NCBI GenBank assembly: GCA_934182605.1
Contig: CAKPRQ010000007.1
Coordinates: 1-64,000 of the forward strand
Length of the DNA: 64,000 nucleotides
DNA from: an uncultured Clostridia bacterium
GTDB lineage: Bacteria > Bacillota > Clostridia > TANB77 > CAG-508
Direction of reading: 5' to 3'
Shown here: one piece after another, positions 63,983 to 64,000 of the stretch
Numbering within the stretch: position 1 is the first letter of the stretch
Layout: the number at the start of each line of letters is the position of its first letter
The notes under the pieces: generated by a model
The model's input: the letters and a program-made list of their open reading frames with translations, nothing else
Database searches by the model: none
Told to the model about the DNA's origin: nothing
Translations under genes and position numbers: made by a program

Positions 63983-64000
63983 AATTAAACCTACCCTTTT

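Overview
The window comes from a very AT-rich, low-GC Gram-positive genome, most likely an uncultured gut-type member of the Clostridia (Bacillota). Evidence: strong AAGGAGG-type ribosome binding sites, TTGACA-17-TATAAT promoters, frequent TTG and GTG starts, a Spo0E-like protein, Spo0A-type DNA-binding domains, Firmicute LexA and MraZ, and a YmfF/YmfH-like M16 peptidase pair. There is no rRNA, CRISPR array or complete insertion sequence.

Layout. 1-2.4 kb: start of a pilin-like gene, a small anchored surface protein, a possible structured RNA and three decayed gene fragments. 2.5-5.7 kb: an ECF sigma/anti-sigma operon followed by two Spo0A-like regulators, the first decayed. 5.7-7.9 kb: a WG-repeat membrane protein and a secreted ricin-type lectin. 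8.2-12.2 kb: a decaying conjugative-element remnant (DUF5697-like gene, 42-aa gene, frameshifted S1-domain gene, frameshifted small membrane protein, multiply frameshifted VirD4, helix-turn-helix remnant). It abuts a D,D-carboxypeptidase gene cut off just after its SGN motif. 12.9-24.5 kb: surface proteins, including a 1989-residue vWA/SdrD-type protein and a 1603-residue dockerin plus double FGE-sulfatase-domain protein.

25-55 kb is mostly conserved chromosome: ftsH, tilS, dnaB, rplI, plsX, tuf, fusA, rpsG, rpsL, a spo0E-like gene, lgt, two M16 peptidase genes, rpsU, a shortened division cluster (mraZ, rsmH, ftsL-like), tsaE-tsaB-rimI, a LonB-type protease gene, a cysteine desulfurase gene, smc and lexA. 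56-64 kb is mixed: an isolated GC-rich small membrane-protein gene, a two-component system, a second sigma/anti-sigma operon paralogous to the first, more gene fragments, tRNA-Lys, an unrecognised small gene and a PHP-domain gene.

The most unusual signal is a family of long palindromic elements, seven copies between 29.7 and 59.2 kb and all intergenic. The core stem is GTGATATATAGCTATTT and its complement. Stems differ between copies while both arms still pair; some copies carry a second pair of outer arms, and one is flanked by 11-bp direct repeats. They look like small non-autonomous mobile elements or a dispersed structured-RNA family. A second signal is a roughly 50-bp noncoding block found once beside each sigma operon, with a fixed 18-bp spacing between two conserved hexamer-like parts. 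It is a candidate promoter class for these ECF sigma factors. Regulatory sites readable directly include four AAAGTGK boxes in 10-bp phase at mraZ, a LexA-type site over the lexA -35, and a perfect palindrome inside the rpsU promoter spacer.
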